Below are positions 34,556 through 44,235 of a DNA stretch of 64,000 nt, one piece after another (the stretch's first letter is position 1; every line of letters starts with the position of its first letter). The notes under the pieces are model-generated. The model did no database searches, was not told where the DNA came from, and worked only from the letters and a program-made list of their open reading frames with translations. The DNA lies in the NCBI GenBank assembly GCA_944323825.1, contig CALUTY010000013.1, positions 1-64,000 of the forward strand. The letters run 5' to 3'. Source of the stretch: an uncultured Bacteroidales bacterium. Its GTDB lineage: Bacteria > Bacteroidota > Bacteroidia > Bacteroidales > UBA932. The translations under genes and the position numbers were made by a program.

Positions 34556-37500
34556 ATGAAGCCGATCCATTTGATTGCAGCAGCAATACTGATCGCATTA
34601 CATACAATCCCCTCCTGGTCACAGAATGTGAAGGTCACAGGAAATGTAAGCGATGAAGCCGGTGAACCGCTAATCGGAGCCGGAATTATTGTCCACGGAC
34701 AAAAGGAAGGTGTCATTACTGACATTGACGGGAACTTTTCAATAGATGTACCTGCAGGTACAATGCTTGAGATTTCATATCTTGGATATGAGACACAGAC
34801 ACTTCCGGCAGTTGCCGGACAACCTATGAAAATCAGGTTGAAGGAAGTTTCAACCATGATGGATGAGGTCGTGGTGGTAGGATATGGCGTCCAGAAGAAA
34901 ATCAATCTCACGGGTTCTGTAGCCCAGATTTCCGGAAATCAGATTGCAGACAAGACAACTCCTAATGTAATGGCATCTCTTCAGGGAGAATTGCCTGGAG
35001 TTGTTGTGACCCAGACCAGCGGACAGCCTGGAGAAGAAGGTTTTTCACTGCAGATACGAGGTCATTCATCCGTAAATGCGATTCAGACCCTCGTACTCAT
35101 TGACGGTATAGAAGGAGATCTTGACATGTTGAACCCTAATGATATAGAGTCAATATCAGTATTGAAGGACGCTGCTTCCGCTTCAATATACGGTTCCAAG
35201 GCGGCGGCAGGAGTCATACTCGTTACAACGAAGCAGGGCGCAGCGGAAAAAGTGACCATCAGTTACAACGGTTCATACAGTTTTACCCGTTCCGGGCGAA
35301 AGCCGAGCCGAATCAACTCATGGGAGGAGTATGAAATTACCCAGAGGGCAAACAACAAGGAAGTGAACTGGGAAGTGATTGAGAAATTGAAAAATCCAAA
35401 CTATAATGCTGCGTTGGCCTCAGATACCAAAATGGATTTTTTCGACAATACGGACTGGATAAAGGAGAGTCTGAATGATTGGAGCCATATGCAGAGGCAT
35501 TCACTTTCAGTCAGGGGAGGTACAAACAAACTTAATTACATGGCTTCTGCCGGTTACTATGAGAGAAGGGGATTTTTCAAATACGGACCGGATGACAACA
35601 ACCGTTTCAATGTAAGGATCAATCTGTTTTCACGAATCAACAATTATTTGGATTTGTCGCTGAAAGTCACAGGTGACAGGGCGCAGACAAAGTCTAATGC
35701 GATGAAGGCCAGTGCTGTATTGGCCAACATATACAGGTGCCGCACAAGAATGCCGGTATATTTCCCGCAAGATGAAGATCCTATACCTAATCCAAATATA
35801 TACGCCGGTCAGGACGGTTCCAATCCTATAGACTTGATGCAAAATGCCGGAACTACAAACAATATCAAAAATGATTTTTCAGGACAGGTGAATCTGAAGA
35901 TACGCAATCTTTTCAAGGGATTTCAGATCAATCTGACTGCATCAAGAAAATACAGGGCAGCCATCAATGACCGTAAGACAAACCGTCTTATATGGTACAG
36001 CAGGGGAAACAATGAATACCGTTATTCCCAGAACGATCCGAACGGCCTGTCCAAACAGAGGGATGAGTTCATAACTGACAATCTCAGGGCGATAGCAGAT
36101 TATGACCTTAAGGTCAAGGGAGCCCATAATATGCATTTTATGGCAGGTGTTGAATGGGAGTCATTCAAACTTGACAGAGTGTTCGCATCTAAAGAATATA
36201 TGCCGGAAGGCTTTTATTCCCTCAATTTTGGAAATGCGTCATCGGCAGTCAATACGGATCTGATAAACACTTCTGCCGTAATGTCCGTTTTCGGAAGATT
36301 CAATTACAATTATCTTGAGAAGTATCTTCTTGAAGTGAATCTGCGCTATGACGGAAGCTCAAGGCTTGCTCCGGACAACAGATGGGAATTGTTTCCGTCG
36401 GCATCAGTCGGATGGGTTCTCAGCAAGGAAAATTTTTTCCGAGACAATGTAAATTTTGTGGATCTCTTCAAGATAAGAGCTTCATGGGGAAGGCTTGGCA
36501 ATGCAAATGCTTTGGGATATTATGATTATATCAACATGATTGAAACAGGTACAACCATTTTCGGCGGTACATCTGAAACTACAAATTATGTGGAAACTCT
36601 GGCATCCCCTAAGAAAACATGGGAGATAATAGATCTTACAAATGTAGGACTCGATCTCGGGCTGTTTGACAGTCGTCTTACGCTTACTGCGGAATATTAC
36701 TGGAAAAAGAACATCAATATGCTTTCTGAAGCAATGGGAGTCCCTTCTCTTATTGGAGTCGGCCTGCCTTCCGCCAATGTCGGCATTCTGAAGACATGGG
36801 GCTGGGAAATAGATGTGAAATGGAGGGACAAGATAGGAAAGCATTTCAACTGGTTTGTGGGATTCAATCTTTCCGACAGTCAAAATGAACTTGTAAAATA
36901 TGAAGGAAGCAATGTCATAAATGAAGGTGTCGTTCCTTTGTTGGAAGGCTATCCGCTGAATACGATATGGGCATACAGAACAGATGGCCTTTATCAGGTA
37001 ACGCCGCCTATGGAAGAAGCCATTCTGCAGCCTGGAGCCGGACTCACATCAGCAGGAGATGTCCGTTATGTCAATCTTGATGATGATCCGTACATAACCG
37101 GAGGTGATTTTACACCGGAAAATCCAGGGGATCTTGTGATGATGGGGACAACAGACCCTCGTTATACATATGGAATCAATTTTGGCTTTGATTGGAAAGG
37201 ACTCAATCTTTCAGTGTTGCTTCAAGGAGTAGGAAAAAGGAATTTCCTGATTGATGACGGTACCCTTAATCCTACTGAAGGCTCGCTTTATCAGGCCATT
37301 GACATTCATCGCGATTACTGGACACCGGAAAACACCGATGCATTCATGCCTCGACCTGTCTATAAGGGAGGAGCATATAACTATAAGCCTGCAGACCGTT
37401 GGATTCAGGATGCATCATATCTCAGAATCAAGAACATAACACTGGGATATGAAATACCTTTCAAGCCGAACAAGGTCATCAGGTCCCTGTATGTCTATGT

Positions 37501-37633
37501 TTCCGGTGACAATCTTTGGGAATTTACCAATACATGGGATGCCTTTGACCCTGAAGCCCCTGCATTGACAACTGTCGATGACTGGTATGCATTTTACCGT
37601 TCAATTTCAATCGGATTAAACCTTACTTTCTGA
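34556..37633 (+). CDS. SusC-like TonB-dependent outer-membrane transporter 1
   Basis: A 1025-residue SusC-family protein that forms the TonB-powered barrel through which bound oligosaccharides enter the periplasm. The signal peptide ends near PSWSQN. A carboxypeptidase-D-regulatory-like domain (about 24-100) contains GEPLIGAGIIVHGQKEGVIT and the link DEVVVVGYGVQKK. The plug (about 110-235) has LQIRGHSSVNAIQTLVLIDG and SISVLKDAASASIYGSKAA. The barrel ends in SIGLNLTF with a terminal Phe. Length is typical. It is followed after four bases by its SusD partner. The gene is AT-richer than the flanking chromosome. Confidence 0.95.
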   Translation: MKPIHLIAAAILIALHTIPSWSQNVKVTGNVSDEAGEPLIGAGIIVHGQKEGVITDIDGNFSIDVPAGTMLEISYLGYETQTLPAVAGQPMKIRLKEVSTMMDEVVVVGYGVQKKINLTGSVAQISGNQIADKTTPNVMASLQGELPGVVVTQTSGQPGEEGFSLQIRGHSSVNAIQTLVLIDGIEGDLDMLNPNDIESISVLKDAASASIYGSKAAAGVILVTTKQGAAEKVTISYNGSYSFTRSGRKPSRINSWEEYEITQRANNKEVNWEVIEKLKNPNYNAALASDTKMDFFDNTDWIKESLNDWSHMQRHSLSVRGGTNKLNYMASAGYYERRGFFKYGPDDNNRFNVRINLFSRINNYLDLSLKVTGDRAQTKSNAMKASAVLANIYRCRTRMPVYFPQDEDPIPNPNIYAGQDGSNPIDLMQNAGTTNNIKNDFSGQVNLKIRNLFKGFQINLTASRKYRAAINDRKTNRLIWYSRGNNEYRYSQNDPNGLSKQRDEFITDNLRAIADYDLKVKGAHNMHFMAGVEWESFKLDRVFASKEYMPEGFYSLNFGNASSAVNTDLINTSAVMSVFGRFNYNYLEKYLLEVNLRYDGSSRLAPDNRWELFPSASVGWVLSKENFFRDNVNFVDLFKIRASWGRLGNANALGYYDYINMIETGTTIFGGTSETTNYVETLASPKKTWEIIDLTNVGLDLGLFDSRLTLTAEYYWKKNINMLSEAMGVPSLIGVGLPSANVGILKTWGWEIDVKWRDKIGKHFNWFVGFNLSDSQNELVKYEGSNVINEGVVPLLEGYPLNTIWAYRTDGLYQVTPPMEEAILQPGAGLTSAGDVRYVNLDDDPYITGGDFTPENPGDLVMMGTTDPRYTYGINFGFDWKGLNLSVLLQGVGKRNFLIDDGTLNPTEGSLYQAIDIHRDYWTPENTDAFMPRPVYKGGAYNYKPADRWIQDASYLRIKNITLGYEIPFKPNKVIRSLYVYVSGDNLWEFTNTWDAFDPEAPALTTVDDWYAFYRSISIGLNLTF

Positions 37634-37637
37634 CATC

Positions 37638-39257
37638 ATGAAAAGAGCAATATATATAATGTTTCCGGTTTTGGCATTTCTCGGAATGTGGTCTTGCAGC
37701 CTCGACCGTTTCCCGGAAACATCCATGGACGAAAACAAGTTCTGGAACCCTGAATCACCTGATGAATTCAGATATGCGGCAAATCAATTGTACTCGCTTC
37801 TCCTTCCGATATGGGGTGATACAAGGGCAGATGATCTGGTCAGGAACAATTATCCAGACAATATAAGTGCCGGTACAAGAAGAGTCCCTGCTACAAGCAA
37901 TGACTGGACGAAACCCTACAATATGATATTTTGCGCCAACAGGATAATAGAGCATGCCCCTGAATTCGGAACATCCATGGAGGAGATTGACCGGTATGTG
38001 TCAGAAGCCTATTTTTTCCGCGCCTATAGTTATTTCCTTCTTTTATGCAAATATGGAGGAGTGCCGGTCATGACCAGGACTGCAACTGATATTGATGACC
38101 CGATACTGTATCTTCCTAGAGCGACACGCGATGAAATGATGGCCCGCATATATACTGATCTGGACATTGCCGGAAAGTATCTGCCGCTTCCGTCAGAAAT
38201 GGATGAAGGTGACTATGGCAGGATTACAAAGACTGCCGCAATGTCCATGAAAGCACGTGCGGCTCTATATGAGGGGACGAGGAGAAAATTCCATGGGATA
38301 GATGACGGGAAAGAGCATCTGAAGATTGCATACGAAGTTGCAGATTCTGTCATTTCAATGAATGAATATTCTTTGTACACTTCCGGCGAAGATCCATACA
38401 AGGAACTGTTCGATTACACGGGAGAAGGCTCATCTGAATTTGTGTTCGTGAAACTCTACGGATATCCCGATACTGAAATATTGACTCATAATTACCCGTA
38501 TCAGTATGCAGTGAATTATGGGGTGTCAAGAAATTTCCTTAATCTGTATCTCCAGGACACAGGACTTCCTTATGAAGATGACACATCTCAGGAACTTACC
38601 TACAATGATTATTTTGACGGAAGGGATTCGAGGCTTGCCTCAACATTCCTGCGCAGGGGTGTTGACACTTATCAGTTCGGGCCTTTTGTTCCCTATGAAC
38701 AATCCAAGACAGGTTTCGGGATTCGCAAATATGTCAGGAATGATGGAGTGACAGACCAGCCTAGTACGCTGGATTGTCCTCTGATGAGATATGCAGAAGT
38801 CCTCCTGATATATGCGGAGGCCAGATATGAACATGACGTGGCAATTGATGACAAGGATCTTGACAGGACAATAAATCTGTTGAGGGACAGGGCGGGAATG
38901 CCTCATATCTCGAATGCATTTGTCACGGAAAACAATCTTGACATGCGCACGGAAATAAGGCGGGAACGTTCTGTAGAATTGGCACTTGAAGGCCTGAGAT
39001 ATGATGACATAATAAGATGGAAAGAGGCTGAAAATCTTTTGCCTGTTGCAATTCTCGGAGCCAAGTTTATCCCTGGCGAATGGGGAAACACATCGGCAAG
39101 TTCAATGGAGGACAAGATGACACCTGAAAATGTCCTGATTGTGGAGGAGGAAAATACCCGTTTCTTTGATCCTGAACGTGATTACCTTTATCCTATACCA
39201 AGTAATGATATTGCCCAGAGCAAAGGCTCCATTGAGCAGAACCCTAATTGGAAATAA
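37638..39257 (+). CDS. SusD-like surface glycan-binding lipoprotein 1
   Basis: A 539-residue RagB/SusD-family lipoprotein that caps SusC 1 and binds glycan at the cell surface. Signal ends LGMWSC, Cys about 20, followed by the usual SLDRFPETSMDENKFW. The TPR-containing part has MIFCANRIIEHAP and SEAYFFRAYSYFLLLCKYGG. The conserved C-terminal half has LMRYAEVLLIYAEARYE and RRERSVELALEGLRYDDIIRW. The last residues, DYLYPIPSNDIAQSKGSIEQNPN, are the family's normal end. It starts four bases after SusC 1. Confidence 0.95.
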   Translation: MKRAIYIMFPVLAFLGMWSCSLDRFPETSMDENKFWNPESPDEFRYAANQLYSLLLPIWGDTRADDLVRNNYPDNISAGTRRVPATSNDWTKPYNMIFCANRIIEHAPEFGTSMEEIDRYVSEAYFFRAYSYFLLLCKYGGVPVMTRTATDIDDPILYLPRATRDEMMARIYTDLDIAGKYLPLPSEMDEGDYGRITKTAAMSMKARAALYEGTRRKFHGIDDGKEHLKIAYEVADSVISMNEYSLYTSGEDPYKELFDYTGEGSSEFVFVKLYGYPDTEILTHNYPYQYAVNYGVSRNFLNLYLQDTGLPYEDDTSQELTYNDYFDGRDSRLASTFLRRGVDTYQFGPFVPYEQSKTGFGIRKYVRNDGVTDQPSTLDCPLMRYAEVLLIYAEARYEHDVAIDDKDLDRTINLLRDRAGMPHISNAFVTENNLDMRTEIRRERSVELALEGLRYDDIIRWKEAENLLPVAILGAKFIPGEWGNTSASSMEDKMTPENVLIVEEENTRFFDPERDYLYPIPSNDIAQSKGSIEQNPNWK

Positions 39258-39278
39258 CATTTCAAATACTGGACAGAT

Positions 39279-39929
39279 ATGAAAATCATCGGATATATTA
39301 TATGGGCAATATCAGTAATTATGCTGTTTGCCTCATGTGACAAAGATTGGCAGAACTATCCTGACGGATATGATACGCAATATTATACGGCATATGATTA
39401 TGTCTATGACGATCTGGGCAATCCTGTGATGTCCAACAGGACCATCTCTGCGGAGAAATCAAGCAAAGAGCTTATAGAACTTCCTGTCAAGTTCATGGCG
39501 GAGATAGAAAGGGACTATGACATAGAGGTCCGCCTGTATGTCAGGAACTCGCCGTCCTTTCTTGAGCTGCTCGGTGTAAAGAAGACCCCGGGGCAATACA
39601 GTACTCCTGATTCTCTGGCTGTACCTGGGATTGACTTCAGAATTCTTGACAGTGAAAAGAATGTCATGTCACCGGTTATTGCCGATACATTGACATATTA
39701 CAGCCTGATATTCCCAAAGGCACACAAAGGTGTCAAGACCCTTTATATAGAAATGCTGAACAATGAAGACTATAGCAATGTAAGAAGTGCATGGCTGTCG
39801 CTTGCAATCAATCCCATAGATGTTTCTACTGAAGAGTCGCTGAAGAGGACGGCTGTCAATCATGATGCCGGAAATTATCTGGTTTATTCAATATCAAGAA
39901 GCTATTACAGAAGATTGGATATAAGATAA
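39279..39929 (+). CDS. SusC/D-associated exported lipoprotein, function unknown
   Basis: A 216-residue lipoprotein; signal ends IMLFASC, Cys about 20. No family can be assigned firmly. It has the position and look of DUF4843/DUF1735-type proteins encoded after SusD genes: LIELPVKFMAEIERDYDIEVRL in the first half, and KTLYIEMLNNEDYSNVRSAWLSLAI in the second, as in domains that form Ig-like folds. Such proteins are often surface glycan-binding proteins; that role is inferred from position only. It follows SusD 1 by 21 bases and precedes the putative glycosidase by four. Confidence 0.6.
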   Translation: MKIIGYIIWAISVIMLFASCDKDWQNYPDGYDTQYYTAYDYVYDDLGNPVMSNRTISAEKSSKELIELPVKFMAEIERDYDIEVRLYVRNSPSFLELLGVKKTPGQYSTPDSLAVPGIDFRILDSEKNVMSPVIADTLTYYSLIFPKAHKGVKTLYIEMLNNEDYSNVRSAWLSLAINPIDVSTEESLKRTAVNHDAGNYLVYSISRSYYRRLDIR

Positions 39930-39933
39930 CGAT

Positions 39934-42294
39934 ATGAAAACAGTAATCTCATACATTTCGAAATGTTCGGTGCTTATTGCCGCCGCATTGATGACATGCA
40001 TTGTTGCCGGTGCTTCGGAAAAGGATTTTTCCAAAGCTTCTATATCTGTGGTCGGCACCGATCCTCTGGTGATCAAGTCTGCCAATGTATTGTCTGAAGA
40101 AATAGAAAAGCGCCTCGGACAGCCGATAGTGATTTCAGACAATAATGACGGGCTGAAAATAATTCTGGGATGTGAATCTGAGGTAAGGACACAGTATCCG
40201 TCGGTGGCATCTTGTCTTGATGCCCTTCCTGCGACAAAGACAGACGGGTATAAACTTGTTTTTTCGGCCTCGGACAAAAGCATTGTCGTGGCTGGACATG
40301 ATCCGAGAGGTGTATTGTATGGGGCGGGACGCATCTTGAGGATGTCAGACATTTCCGGAAAAGGCTTTTTTGTGCCGGCAGATACCATGTTCGCGTCAAG
40401 CCCTGCTTATCCGGTACGGGGACATGAAGTCCTTCCTTCGCCAAGAGCAAAATCACCGGATGAAGAGTGGGCAAAAGCTAACTTTGACCAGTATGTGAGG
40501 GAACTGGCCCTGTTCGGGATGAACAGCATAGAGATGTTGAGGCATGTCCCGGCTGATTATGTAAAGATAGCAAAATCCTACGGTATGGACATCTGGATTG
40601 TGACATACGACAACGGTCCGGATTTCGTCACTCCCAAAGGTGTGCAGACAGAGTTGAGGTTCCGTGAGAACATGTTCAAGAATCTACCGGTCATAGACAA
40701 CTGGTGCATGAAAAGCGGTGATCCCGGAGAGCTCCCTCTGGACCTGTTCTTTGACTTTTCAGCAAAAGAGGCAGCCTTGCTGAAGAAATACCATCCGGAA
40801 GCCAGGATATGGCTCAGTCCGCAACACTTTACAAATGCGCCAGAAAGTTACTTTGAGGAATTCTGTAAAAGGACAAATGCACTAGATTGGGTGGACGGAG
40901 TGGCATTCGGCCCATGGTGCCGGATGCCGGTAAAGGAACTTAGGGAAAAAATAAGAGAAGATCTTCCGATTAGAAATTTTCCAGACATTACGCATATCTA
41001 CAGTTGCCAATATCCTGCATACTCCCTGCCTCTGCCGATGGCCATGACTTTGGGCAGAATCTGTATAAACCCGGCTCCTGTAGCACAAAAACATATACAT
41101 GACCTGTTTGACGAATACACATGCGGTTCCCTTACATATTCGGAAGGTACCAATGACGATTTCAACAAATTCCTTTGGCTGATGCTTGACTGGAATCCGG
41201 ATATGTCTGCTGAAGAAGCTGTCAGAGAATATGCAAGATTCTTTTTCGGGAAAGAACTGGAATCTTCATTTGCAGAAGGTATTTTTGCACTGGAACGCAA
41301 TCTCATCGGACCTCTTGAAACAAACACCGGAATCCATGAAACATTGAAGCTTTGGCAGTCCATTGAGGCGGAGGCAGACGAATCCTTGTCGGAAAATGCC
41401 AGATTCCTTATGCCTGTGCTGCGGGCGCATTATGACGCCTATATATATGAGAGGTGGAAATATGAACTTCAGGTGGAAAATGATGCATATCGGGCATTGA
41501 TGACTGCCGATAAAAAAGGCAGTTCAAAAGCTATAACACAGGCTAAGAAAATATTGTCACTGCCTCAAAGGAAACCGGTGGCCATGGAGCTGAAGAAAAG
41601 GTGTCTTGAATTGTATGACAAGGTATATGATGATCCTGCCAGATGGACCATGGAATACCAGCATTGCCCCCTCATTGACCAGATTGACATAAGCCTTAAT
41701 GACAGAGAATGGCTTAACATGAAACTTGATGAGATATATGCCATGGGGTCTGACAGAGAAAGGGCAGAAGCGATAGACGGACTGCTGTCAAGGACTGACC
41801 CCGGACCAGGAGGACTGTATTTCAATCTTGGGGATCATTCATCTGAAAGTATTACAAGGACAGATGAAAACTGGAAAACAGACCCGTCACATATATCAAC
41901 TCCACATTGCGGTCTTGGTGGCAAGATGAAGAAGGGATTCGTGATGACGCACAATGGATTTGACGGAAAACCTGTGCCAAGGGCATGGCTGACACAGGCG
42001 GGAATCTATTATGACCAGCCTCTTTCACTTACATTTTCCGGACTTGACCCAGGTGCGGAATACAAAGTGAGAATTGTCTACACAGGAGAAGCGAATAAAT
42101 TCAAGAGTCATGTCCGGCTCGAAGCAGACGGAGTTATTGTCCACCATCCTTTCCGTCTTGATGGCGATATGGTAAGAGAATATGACCTGCCGTCCGGAGT
42201 TTCGGATGACGGGAAAGTGACAATGACCTGGAAATGCAATGATGGGGAGCGGGGAGTGCATATCGCAGAAATATTTTTCATAAAAAGACAATAA
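39934..42294 (+). CDS. Putative glycoside hydrolase with zincin-like N-domain and TIM barrel
   Basis: A 786-residue secreted protein with a signal peptide (about 1-26, ending CIVAGA). Residues about 30-150 resemble the N-terminal domain shared by GH20, GH67 and related enzymes: SANVLSEEIEKRLGQPI, ILGCESEVRTQYP and IVVAGHDPRGVLYGAGRIL. The central part (about 155-430) looks like a (beta/alpha)8 barrel beginning AYPVRGHEVLPSPRAK, with acidic clusters such as DWVDGVAFGPWCR and SEGTNDDFNKFLWLMLDW. A helical region follows, and residues about 620-786 look like a beta-sandwich. The family is not determined; alpha-glucuronidase-like (GH67-type) is the nearest idea. No catalytic pair can be named. 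It is the only clear candidate in the array for a TIM-barrel glycosidase. Confidence 0.6.
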   Translation: MKTVISYISKCSVLIAAALMTCIVAGASEKDFSKASISVVGTDPLVIKSANVLSEEIEKRLGQPIVISDNNDGLKIILGCESEVRTQYPSVASCLDALPATKTDGYKLVFSASDKSIVVAGHDPRGVLYGAGRILRMSDISGKGFFVPADTMFASSPAYPVRGHEVLPSPRAKSPDEEWAKANFDQYVRELALFGMNSIEMLRHVPADYVKIAKSYGMDIWIVTYDNGPDFVTPKGVQTELRFRENMFKNLPVIDNWCMKSGDPGELPLDLFFDFSAKEAALLKKYHPEARIWLSPQHFTNAPESYFEEFCKRTNALDWVDGVAFGPWCRMPVKELREKIREDLPIRNFPDITHIYSCQYPAYSLPLPMAMTLGRICINPAPVAQKHIHDLFDEYTCGSLTYSEGTNDDFNKFLWLMLDWNPDMSAEEAVREYARFFFGKELESSFAEGIFALERNLIGPLETNTGIHETLKLWQSIEAEADESLSENARFLMPVLRAHYDAYIYERWKYELQVENDAYRALMTADKKGSSKAITQAKKILSLPQRKPVAMELKKRCLELYDKVYDDPARWTMEYQHCPLIDQIDISLNDREWLNMKLDEIYAMGSDRERAEAIDGLLSRTDPGPGGLYFNLGDHSSESITRTDENWKTDPSHISTPHCGLGGKMKKGFVMTHNGFDGKPVPRAWLTQAGIYYDQPLSLTFSGLDPGAEYKVRIVYTGEANKFKSHVRLEADGVIVHHPFRLDGDMVREYDLPSGVSDDGKVTMTWKCNDGERGVHIAEIFFIKRQ

Positions 42295-42299
42295 TAACC

Positions 42300-44231
42300 A
42301 TGAAAAAGATGAAATACATTTGTTCGGCGGCATTTATGGCCTTTACGGCATGTACTGAAGATGCAGTGCCGTCACCTGAGCCGTCAACATTCCGCCTTGA
42401 TGCAGAGATTCAGAATGTTGTTGATGCATCAGGAGAAGAGATTGCATCATTGGAAATGAAATGGGATCTTCAGGATACCATAGGCGTATGGAACAATACT
42501 GAATATTTTAATGATGACAACTGTCCGTTTGTATTCAGTGGGGATAATTCCTTTACAGGTTCCCTGTCTGTATCGAATGAGATTGATGCCTATGGGATTT
42601 CCGCGTTCTGGCCATACGAAAGGAACAGGGGTAAAGATCCATCATATATTTCGGTCAAATTGCCTTCTGCACAAGTACAGAAAGGGACAGGATGCGACAT
42701 CAAGACCAATGGCATTCTGGTTTCTGACCATGTCATGACTGACATTTCCTCCGGCACGGTCACCTTGAACTTCCATACGCCATGTGCTGTTCTTAAAATC
42801 ACAGTTGACGCTTCTGGAACAGAAGTGGAGGACAAACTGTTGAACACGATGAGCATAAAGTCGGAAGTGCCTGTTACTGGCAATATGATATATGATCTTG
42901 TCAACGGTACTGTACCGGTGGCTCCGAACGGCAGGGAAGTCACATTGACGCTGCCCGACACCCCGTCTTTAAAAGAACCGTGCGACACATGGTTTGTACT
43001 GTACCCTGATGATCTGTCGGGAAAGGACCTTTCCATGCAGTTGATCTGTACTGACAAGTCAATGGTCGACATTAAAGTCACTCCGGAAGCGCTGTCGCTG
43101 GCTCCTTCCCGCATGAATGCAATGACGATCAGTCTTGCAGATCTTATAGAAACTGGAGATGCAGAAATAAGCGAATATAGGGTTGATCTCAGTGCAGATG
43201 GCACTGCAAACTGTTATGTGGTTTCATCTGCGGAAAAATATAAGTTCCGGCCGACAAAGGGCAACAGCAGTGACATTCCGGAAGGGATGACAAAAGTCGA
43301 CTGGCTCTGGATGAGCGAGGCGGATCTGCTTACGAATATCTCATACGAAAAGGGTATGGTGACATTTGATGCCGGAGACAAGAAGGGGAATGCTGTCATA
43401 GGTGCATTCAATGAAGGTGGGGAGATAGTCTGGAGCTGGCATATATGGCTTACCGACGATCCGACTGCCAACCTCCATTACGGCATGTCTTCAGCCTGGC
43501 AGATTATGGACAGGAATCTAGGGGCTGTTTCCACGGGAATAGATGATTATCTTTCATACGGTCTGTATTACCAATGGGGAAGGAAAGACCCTTTCATCGG
43601 TCCGAAGCATAGTGGGTCAAAGGTCAAGAGAGAGGAACAGCCGGGCTTTACCACTGCGACAGCAGAACATGTGGTGAATCCGTCATATCAGCTTGCTTTC
43701 AACCTTATAAAGAATACGGATCTTGTTTCTGGGGACGAAGTGGATTATACGATAGCACATCCTATGGATTTCATCTGCTTTGACGAGGAGAGCAACGGGT
43801 CAGGGCAGTCCTGGTTCAATTCTCCTTTTGCCAGCCTTAAGAATCTGTGGGGCTACAATGAGGCTACGGGATCAAGTTCAAAGACCATATATGATCCGTG
43901 CCCTCCTGGATACAAGGTTCCTCACTTCAACGGAGATGTATATTCCGGAATAACGGAGGAAAATATACCGGTGGTCAGCAATGCGGATTTGCGTGGAGTG
44001 ATGTTTACAGGAGCAGGAGGAAGTTCCTATTATCCTGCAGCAGGCTTCAGGGATTATACCGGCGGCTATCTGTCATATATGGGACTCACTGCCGTATTCT
44101 GGTCAGCCATGACTTATCAGGACACAAGTATAAGAGGATTGAAGATAGAGCCTGACGGGAAAAACTATGTCAACACTAATGTAAAACTGAATGCAGCCTA
44201 CGGTCAGTCCGTGAGATGCGTAAAGGAATAA
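42300..44231 (+). CDS. Fimbrillin-like lipoprotein with FISUMP-like C-terminal domain, paralogue 1
   Basis: A 643-residue lipoprotein; signal ends FMAFTAC, Cys about 18. Residues 25-290 are a fimbrillin-like part (WDLQDTIGVWNN, DAYGISAFWPYER, TLNFHTPCAVLKITV, SLAPSRMNAMTISL). Residues about 300-643 resemble the Fibrobacter succinogenes major-paralogue (FISUMP) type: GTANCYVVSSAEKYKF, IVWSWHIWLTDDPT, QIMDRNLGAVS, YGLYYQWGRKDPF, TIYDPCPPGYKVP and a closing GQSVRCVKE. FISUMP domains are C-type-lectin/SUMF-like folds. Both are surface modules, so this is probably a large surface glycan- or protein-binding lipoprotein. A paralogue of the same architecture is at 45685-47637 with an esterase gene between them. 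Confidence 0.72.
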   Translation: MKKMKYICSAAFMAFTACTEDAVPSPEPSTFRLDAEIQNVVDASGEEIASLEMKWDLQDTIGVWNNTEYFNDDNCPFVFSGDNSFTGSLSVSNEIDAYGISAFWPYERNRGKDPSYISVKLPSAQVQKGTGCDIKTNGILVSDHVMTDISSGTVTLNFHTPCAVLKITVDASGTEVEDKLLNTMSIKSEVPVTGNMIYDLVNGTVPVAPNGREVTLTLPDTPSLKEPCDTWFVLYPDDLSGKDLSMQLICTDKSMVDIKVTPEALSLAPSRMNAMTISLADLIETGDAEISEYRVDLSADGTANCYVVSSAEKYKFRPTKGNSSDIPEGMTKVDWLWMSEADLLTNISYEKGMVTFDAGDKKGNAVIGAFNEGGEIVWSWHIWLTDDPTANLHYGMSSAWQIMDRNLGAVSTGIDDYLSYGLYYQWGRKDPFIGPKHSGSKVKREEQPGFTTATAEHVVNPSYQLAFNLIKNTDLVSGDEVDYTIAHPMDFICFDEESNGSGQSWFNSPFASLKNLWGYNEATGSSSKTIYDPCPPGYKVPHFNGDVYSGITEENIPVVSNADLRGVMFTGAGGSSYYPAAGFRDYTGGYLSYMGLTAVFWSAMTYQDTSIRGLKIEPDGKNYVNTNVKLNAAYGQSVRCVKE

Positions 44232-44235
44232 GATA

